64,000 bases of DNA from Allium sativum (Eukaryota; Streptophyta; Magnoliopsida; Asparagales; Amaryllidaceae): positions 35,270,501 to 35,334,500 of the forward strand of contig CM060923.1 of the NCBI GenBank assembly GCA_030737875.1, read 5' to 3'. The notes under the pieces were generated by a model, which saw nothing but the letters and a program-made list of their open reading frames with translations, ran no database searches and was not told the origin of the DNA. Below, piece after piece: positions 57,807 to 64,000 of the stretch. A program made the position numbers and the translations under genes. Each line of letters opens with the position of its first letter. The stretch's first letter is position 1.

Positions 57807-58739
57807 TGATCGTCGCTTTCCTATGGATTAGAAAAGTGCGAATTTTAAATTAAATACTACAAGCGTACAGGTGTGTAGCATACAGGTCGAACACAGGGAG
57901 GCAAATTAAAAACAAATTATTTATTTAATCTCTTGGGCGAGTTAGATGATTTTCGAGGTTGGTTTTTGAAAACAATAAAAATTGAAACTGCGATCCGATT
58001 CAGAACAAATCTAATTGAACCGACGATTAAATCACAATTATCAATTGGAAATTAAAATGCAAAACATAAATAAAATGCAGAAATTAAAATTGCAGGAAAA
58101 GAAGAATAACAAAAAGTAAAGTTAGGATTGTCGTTGAAACTAATCGAACGACTAATCGCTAATAAAAAAAATGTAAAATACAATTGGTGCTCTTCCAAAA
58201 CTAATTGTGAAGACAACACCGATTGCTAAGAAAAAAAGAAAAATGCAGAAATAATAAAAAGAAGAACTTTTATTAATGGAGAAGAGAATATAGAATAGGA
58301 TGGTGGCTACAATGACATTACGAGGGTATTTATAGGATAGATAGCCAAACCCTAACCCTAATTACAAATGGGCCTAGCCATTACATTACTAATTAGTTTA
58401 CAATGAGAATCTCAAATGGGCCTTAGTTAAATCTATTAAACTTTTGGCCTTTCTTCTTTTCCTCTTGGTTCTTTGACAAGCCTCCCTTGATTTGAGATGT
58501 GCATGGCCTTTTTATCAATCATTTTCTTGTCCAACAGCAACTAGGTGTAGGATCTGCATCTACAATTCTTCAAAATGTAAATATATAGCAATCTGATCTC
58601 CATCTCTCTACTTTTCTGGTTGCATGCGGGCTGGGTTGGAATATCTGTAAAAGTAACAAAACAATACCCAAGTAATATTTATTTATATACAAAAGATAAG
58701 ATATAAGAACATAAAATAAACACATTTCTATGTCAATCA
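57807..58739 (-). mobile_element. Element E 5' LTR (933 bp)
   Basis: Collinear with 51383-52311, with ~14 substitutions and a few A-run indels. Confidence 0.92.
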
Positions 58740-58744
58740 ATTAG
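58740..58744. repeat. E target-site duplication, right (ATTAG)
   Basis: Pairs with 51378-51382. Confidence 0.93.
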
Positions 58745-59431
58745 TTAAAATTATATTTTTTTAATTGACTAATAACTACTCCATGGCATGTACATTTTAT
58801 CCATTCTATATATACGTTAAATTTTTTATTTTTAACGAACCAACATTTATTTCATTACCCTAATGTGTCTCTACATATGTAGTAGGTTACAAATAAAATA
58901 AATTCGTTGACATGACATGTCATTCTAATCAGCATTTATGTCTTATTCAAAATTCAAAAGAAAATTACATAGGGAAAGAGAATAATGGAAAGTAATGAAT
59001 GCATAACTTATTGTTTAATGATGACCATAAAAAAGTTATGTGACTTTTTAAATTTCAAAACACATAATATTAAATAACATAATGACATGTTTATCTAACA
59101 CTACATATTATAACATAATGACATGTTGTCATAATTTTTTTAGAATCTACATATTATTTTAAGTCAACCTATTCAATGCTTATGCAAGAATAAATAAAAT
59201 AAATAAATATACATACAATTTTATACTAATTCCAATTGCAATAAATCACTATTTATCTAATTACAAATAATTGTTTATTAGAAATAAATTTGAAATCATT
59301 TATAAATAACATCATAATTTTATTAAAAAAAATCCAATTTAATAGTGGAATTTATAAATTCTGACGCATTTTCTTACAAAATTTTCTTAAAATAAAATTT
59401 TAAATTGGTTCTGGTTTTCCGAGTTGTTGCA

Positions 59432-59592
59432 ATCTCCCCCTCTTAAAATCTTTTCATCCTCGAAAAGAAACGGAGTTGAAAGTTGTTTAACTAACCAAGT
59501 CAACTTTCATTTATTTATTGGTTTCAATAATTTTATTAGTTGAACTAATAATCACACAACACAATCATCAATCAATTAGTTGATTAACTTTT

Positions 59593-59625
<33 letters not shown>

Positions 59626-59894
59626 CTTTTATATATTCAAAAATCATATTTTCTAAGATTGGATTACATATATAATCACAAATACGTTAATTATAAACTT
59701 GTCACTCTTAACTCATTCTAGGGCATTTCTAACGCCATCTCTAACGAATTTTCTCATTCTAGGATACTACTGATCCTATCTCTAATAAGTATACTTTTAT
59801 AGGACATTACTAATCCTACCTCTGATGAGTCTTTTGTTCAGTTCTAACAAGTTGTACCCCAAAGATTTGAGTTAACCAAAGCTCTGATACCAAC
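59432..59894 (-). other. Complete internal region of D (463 bp, no ORF)
   Basis: Contains the PPT (minus AAGAGGGGGAGAT, 59432-59444), a (TA)n run (59596-59624), three ~41-bp degenerate repeats with CTCATTCTAGGRYATTWCTAAYSC units (59711-59833) and the PBS. Nothing coding on either strand. Confidence 0.85.
59881..59892 (-). other. Primer-binding site of D (initiator Met-tRNA)
   Basis: Plus strand GCTCTGATACCA, 2 nt before the LTR start at 59895. Confidence 0.92.
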
Positions 59895-60573
59895 TGTAAC
59901 GGTTTGGATTTCGCCCCTAATCAATCGCAAATTCAACTAAGACCATTCGAAAATCCGAATACGCTAACTTTAGGCATACAACACATCAGAACAAATAACA
60001 AAAGACTTTTATAAACATCATAATAATGTAACATTAGAGTACAGAATATCAGAGTACATTGAATATAAATACAGCAGCAGAAGATTAAATTACAATAATT
60101 GTAATACAATGTAGCAGAAGGGTACCAATGCTCTGGACACAGCTTTAAGCTTCGATCCAGAATCCTTCCCAATATATCTGCAAAATGAGTTACTCGACTG
60201 CTCGCGTGGAAAATATAGGCACCTGTGTTTGCAAGTGAAACAAACTACAGGTCAGTCATGGGACTGGTATGAGAAATCTTACTTAACATGTTCCTTAATC
60301 TACCCATTTAGGCTTAATCCCTAAACTTAGATTTCAAAATCCAATTCACTTTACAGAAATTATTTCTTTGGACTTTATTTTCTGATTTCTTTTATTTCAA
60401 ATCATTTGAAATACATATCTAGCTTTTATAATAAAGTACATTTCACTTCGGGATCTAAAAAACAAAACATTTTGAAATATGAATTCCAAAACGTAACAAT
60501 GTATACAAACAAGCATGCAACTAAATATCGGTCATGGTCCCTCAGGATCGGGCAGTACGCACCCTGAACGAAC

Positions 60574-60652
<79 letters not shown>
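60574..60652. repeat. Compound (TA)n(CA)n(TA)n(TG)n microsatellite
   Basis: 79 bp of dinucleotide repeats. Apparent small open frames with Tyr-Ile or Thr-His periods come from it. Confidence 0.95.
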
Positions 60653-60653
<1 letters not shown>

Positions 60654-61194
60654 ACGTAACGGCTACACTGACAATGCACCGTCCCACCAATTGGGGAAGA
60701 CATGCACGCCTTTGCACTGTTAGTCAATTTCGGGTCAATTGCATCTTCAGCCACATACTTGCTAAATCGTTTTACATCCCAAAGTAGGGAAAACCATTCC
60801 AAAACATAATAATCACAAGTACTTTCAAATCTATATAGATTTCTACTTCCAAATCATTTCGAAATCATCGGGTATAGTCCTCGAAATTCTTTCTATTTTA
60901 TAAAACATTTTATAAAACATTCCCTGTCAAAAATCGGGAATACTATTCTTTTTACTTAAGAAATCACTTTTCAAAATCATTCATTAATTTTGAAATAAAC
61001 AACATCGCTAACCACCTTATAGTCAAATCGTGAAGTGTTTCACAAGGTGTTAGCACATAGGTATTTTTTTACCTTACCCAATGCTAAATGCAAAAGCGTA
61101 TTTTGCTCATAAACTGGTCGAGCACAATCCAATCAATCACAATCCATATCAATAACCAAGTATATTTGGTTCAATCACATTTCATGTTTTGCAT

Positions 61195-62420
61195 ATACAA
61201 TAAAACAGGAATTTTTATTGTATAAATAATTTCTATGTTGCTTACGAGGAAAAAAAAGATTTTTATTGTCATAACATTTTCTACGTTGAACATGTTCTAT
61301 ATTTTCTAATGACAAAATAGAAAGAAATTTTTTTCTACATAACATGCTATATAATTCTAATGACAAAATAAAAGATAATTTTGTCTGCATGACATGTTAT
61401 ATAATTCTAATGACAAAATGAAAGGTAATTTTGTCTACAAAACATGTTATATAATTCTTACGACAAAATGAAAGGTAATTTTGTCTACAAAAATGTTATA
61501 TAATTCTAATGACAAAATAAAAGATAATTTTGTCGACATAACATGTTCTACATTTCTATTGTCATATAAAAAGAAGTATTTATTTTCGTGACATTTTCTA
61601 AGTTGCGAATGACAAATAAAAATGAGATTTTTATTTGTATACAAATTTCTATCTTTAACATAACAAATAAAAGTGAATATTTATTTGTACACAAATTTCA
61701 ATCTTTAATATGACAAATAAATGTGAATATTTATTTGTTAACATTACAATCTTTAATATGACAAATAAATGTGAATATTTATTTGTTAACATATCTTTAT
61801 TTCAAAACAATGATCATTTTTACATATTCTATTTATACAATAAAAATGTGGTTTTGATTCTTAACATATTTTTATTTTCTATAATGATCATTTTTACTCT
61901 TTTCTTATATACAATGAAAATGTGGATATTTATTGTTAACATATCTTCATTTCAAACAAATGAACATTTTTAATCCTTTCTACATATACGATAAAAATGT
62001 AAATTTTATCATTAACATATTTTCATTTCAAACAAATGAACATCTATAATCTAAATAAATGACATTTTAATGTATCATGACATTAATCTAAATAAATGAA
62101 ATATTTATTGTAACATGACATTATTCTAAATAAATGACAAATTTATTCAAATATGACATTCCTAACAAAAATGACATTTTTATTCTAAATAATTGTTTCT
62201 AACAAAAGTGATGTTTTTATTCTAAATAAACGTTTCTAACGAAAGTGATGTTTTTAATTCTAACATGACATGATCATGCAAAAATTACATATTTAATTAA
62301 CATGACATGATCTTGCAAAAATGACATATTTAATTAACATGACATGATTATAGCAAAAATATTTAATGATCACCATATGTAATAAAAATGTTATCTTTTT
62401 ATTGTTGAAATATTTTATTT
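61195..62420. repeat. Tandem hairpin array in D 5' LTR
   Basis: Second copy of the array at 49175-50300, with one additional ACAAATAAA unit (61708-61795 region duplicates the unit) and some damaged stems (61246-61271, 61989-62011). Confidence 0.8.
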
Positions 62421-64000
62421 CAACAATGAATATTTTTGACTACCACAAATAAAATTAATGAATGATTATTCTACTATTCGTTAACATGCTAAGGATTACA
62501 AATTTTAACGAAGAACATATATTAAGATCCAACATCACAACCAAGATCAATCAAAATCAGTTCAAATATATTTATATATATATATATATTATTTTAAATT
62601 TAAAACAAAAAATCTCACATCGAAATCACAACTCAATACAATCAATTTAACTCATCCATGATCTGTGGACGAGGGATTTGAGCCAACAGACAATCAACAC
62701 AAATTCAGTTATAAAAATAAATAATTGTACAAAAGAATTTAGTGAGAGAGTTCTCACCTTGATCGGTTTCGAAAATCGTTTAAACAATGATTTGTCTTAA
62801 CAAAATTAAACAATAATTTAATTTTTTCAAAATTCCAACAACGTCCGAATTTGTCTAGATTGGTTTCATGGCGTAGATCTTTTCACCACGAATCCGGCGC
62901 CTCTGAAATCATCTAACTCTGTTTTCGTTTGAATGAGATATTAAACATTTGAATTACATAATTTATAAATTAAATATAATTAATCTACTTAGTTACATCA
63001 TTAAGGGAAGTTAATCCCTTTCCTCTTCGTTGGCGCTCCAGGTAGCCACGTTCAAATCGAACCCAAAAAGCTCCGTCCTTCATCCCCAAAAGCAGCATCG
63101 AATGAAGAAAAAATGGATATCAATGTGACGCTTAAGATAAGAGGACATCAAGGAATTTTGTTTCATGATTTTGGAGGCTCGTGTAATTTAAAAAAATGTA
63201 AGATAGTGGGCCTTTTCATGTTGAAGAAAGAAGAAGGCGGCAGACATTATTTTTACCAGAGGAAGAAATTAGGCTAGGATTTGGAAGTGTTTAGGATGTT
63301 ATATAGTAGGAAGAAATAATAATTTTATTTTTTATTTGATTATATATATATATATATTCCTTACTTGTCTCTTCATATGTTGTATGTTACAAAGGAAATA
63401 AATTGGCTGAGGTGGCGTATTTATTTTTCATTTCTTATTTTCATCACTCACATTAGTTAAAAATTATATATTTTTTAATTAACTAATAACTAAACCATAG
63501 CATGTACATTTTATCCATTCTATATATACGTTAAAAAATTTATTTTTAACGAACCAACATTTATTTCATTACCCTAATGTGTCTCTACATATGTATTAGG
63601 CTACAAATGAAATAAATTCATTGACATGACATGTCAATCTAATCAGCATTTATGTCTTATTCAAAATAAAAAAAAATTACATGGGGAAAGAGAACAACGG
63701 AAAGTAATGAATGCATAACTTATTGTTTAATGATGACTATAAGAAAGTTATGTAACTTTTTAAATTTCAAAACACATAATATTAAATAACATAATGACAT
63801 GTTTATTTAACACTTCATATTATAACATAATGACATGTTGTCATAATTTATTTAGAATCTACATATTATTTTAAGTCAACCTATTCAATGCTTATGCTAG
63901 AATAAATAAATAAAATATACATATAATTTGATACTTATTTCATTTACAATAAATCACTATTTATCTAATTACAAATAATTGTTTATTAGAAATAAATTTG

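Larger units (their letters stand above)
51383..58739 (-). mobile_element. Non-autonomous Tat/Athila-type LTR retrotransposon E (7357 bp)
   Basis: Minus-strand order: 5' LTR (58739-57807), PBS of TGGCGCCGTTGCC type (57806-57781), long non-coding leader, one gag-like ORF (55177 to ~53780, broken), two extra GTGTGGGGG tracts, PPT (52325-52312), 3' LTR (52311-51383). The PBS and GTGTGGGGGTAT PPT are hallmarks of the Tat/Athila/Ogre side of plant gypsy. No protease, RT or integrase was found. The two LTRs differ at about 14 positions plus small indels by eye (~1.5%), so insertion is recent. Confidence 0.9.
47790..59431 (-). mobile_element. Element D 3' LTR, split by element E
   Basis: Plus strand TGTAACGATTTGGATTTCG to GAGTTGTTGCA. 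Segments 47790-51382 and 58745-59431 join into one LTR collinear with the right copy. It contains a hairpin array (49175-50300), TA microsatellites (48592-48623, 50444-50483) and a minus-strand TATA box at 51220-51227. Confidence 0.88.
47790..64000 (-). mobile_element. LTR retrotransposon D: giant LTRs, 463-bp internal region (continues past window)
   Basis: The minus-strand 5' LTR (59895 to beyond 64000) and 3' LTR (59431 to 47790, interrupted by E) are collinear copies. Between them lie only the PBS (59892-59881), 437 bp without coding sequence and the PPT (59444-59432). Removing E and one duplication gives a 3' LTR of ~4280 bp. The 5' LTR aligns up to 64000 = left-copy 59292, so ~140 bp lie outside the window. 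No gag or pol exists, so mobilisation must be fully in trans. The left flank is GTATA (47785-47789); its partner is outside. Confidence 0.88.
59895..64000 (-). mobile_element. Element D 5' LTR, truncated by window end
   Basis: Collinear with the 3' LTR and not interrupted by E. It lacks the ~90-bp segment around 48180-48270 of the 3' copy. Hairpin array at 61195-62420. Confidence 0.88.

Noticed and set aside
60515..60802. Frames with Tyr-Ile and Thr-His periods
   Set aside because: Direct translation of TA/TG dinucleotide repeats.

Overview
This window looks like a gene-poor, repeat-filled stretch of a large flowering-plant genome. The evidence is plant-type Ty3/gypsy and Ty1/copia LTR retrotransposons, primer-binding sites matching plant initiator Met-tRNA, very long LTRs (3-4.3 kb), solo LTRs with perfect 5-bp target duplications, and AT-rich filler full of TA/TG microsatellites. 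I recognise no host gene with confidence. Identities and counts quoted here are by eye, not computed.

Layout. (1) Positions 1-29391 are a nest. The outer layer is a decayed Ty1/copia (SIRE-like) element, called F here: a gag/protease relic at 1-714, and a 3' internal region, polypurine tract (PPT) and 3' LTR at 24497-29391. Inside F, with TTTTT duplications on both sides, sits a minus-strand Ty3/gypsy element, B (715-24491), with decayed gag, protease, reverse transcriptase and integrase pieces and ~3-kb LTRs. Inside B's 3' LTR sits a plus-strand array, A (2771-17710), of LTR-internal-LTR-internal-LTR. Each A internal region codes only for an intact Gag protein of 321-322 aa and has no pol. 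A is therefore a non-autonomous, gag-only (TR-GAG-like) element in tandem form. Its left end was lost through a short-homology junction with B.

(2) 29434-33404 is a complete solo LTR (C1, minus strand, ATCAT duplication) distantly related to the A LTR. (3) 33410-41839 is AT-rich sequence holding a possible small MITE, a copia protease/integrase relic, an opposite-strand copia-type LTR fragment, a Mutator-like terminal-inverted-repeat element carrying a nested palindrome, and a TATA-plus-leader segment with a short truncated ORF. (4) 40106-47789 is a decayed D-like LTR (D'), interrupted by a second solo LTR, C2 (41845-46052, ATATT duplication).

(5) 47790 to the window end is element D (minus strand). 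It has two ~4.25-kb LTRs around an internal region of only 463 bp, with PBS and PPT but no ORF. Its 3' LTR is split by element E (51383-58739, ATTAG duplication), a minus-strand Tat/Athila-type non-autonomous element. E has a Tat-type PBS, 930-bp LTRs, and one acidic, Asn-rich gag-like ORF broken at a T7 run. D's 5' LTR keeps the empty site.

How it works together: most of the DNA is parasitic and non-autonomous (A, D, E), so mobilisation would need enzymes supplied in trans. The most unusual signals are structural. D's LTRs contain long arrays of short hairpins whose stems change sequence but keep pairing. C1 has a second, unrelated hairpin array. The A, C1 and C2 LTRs carry sequence-unrelated perfect palindromes at the same place upstream of their TATA boxes.
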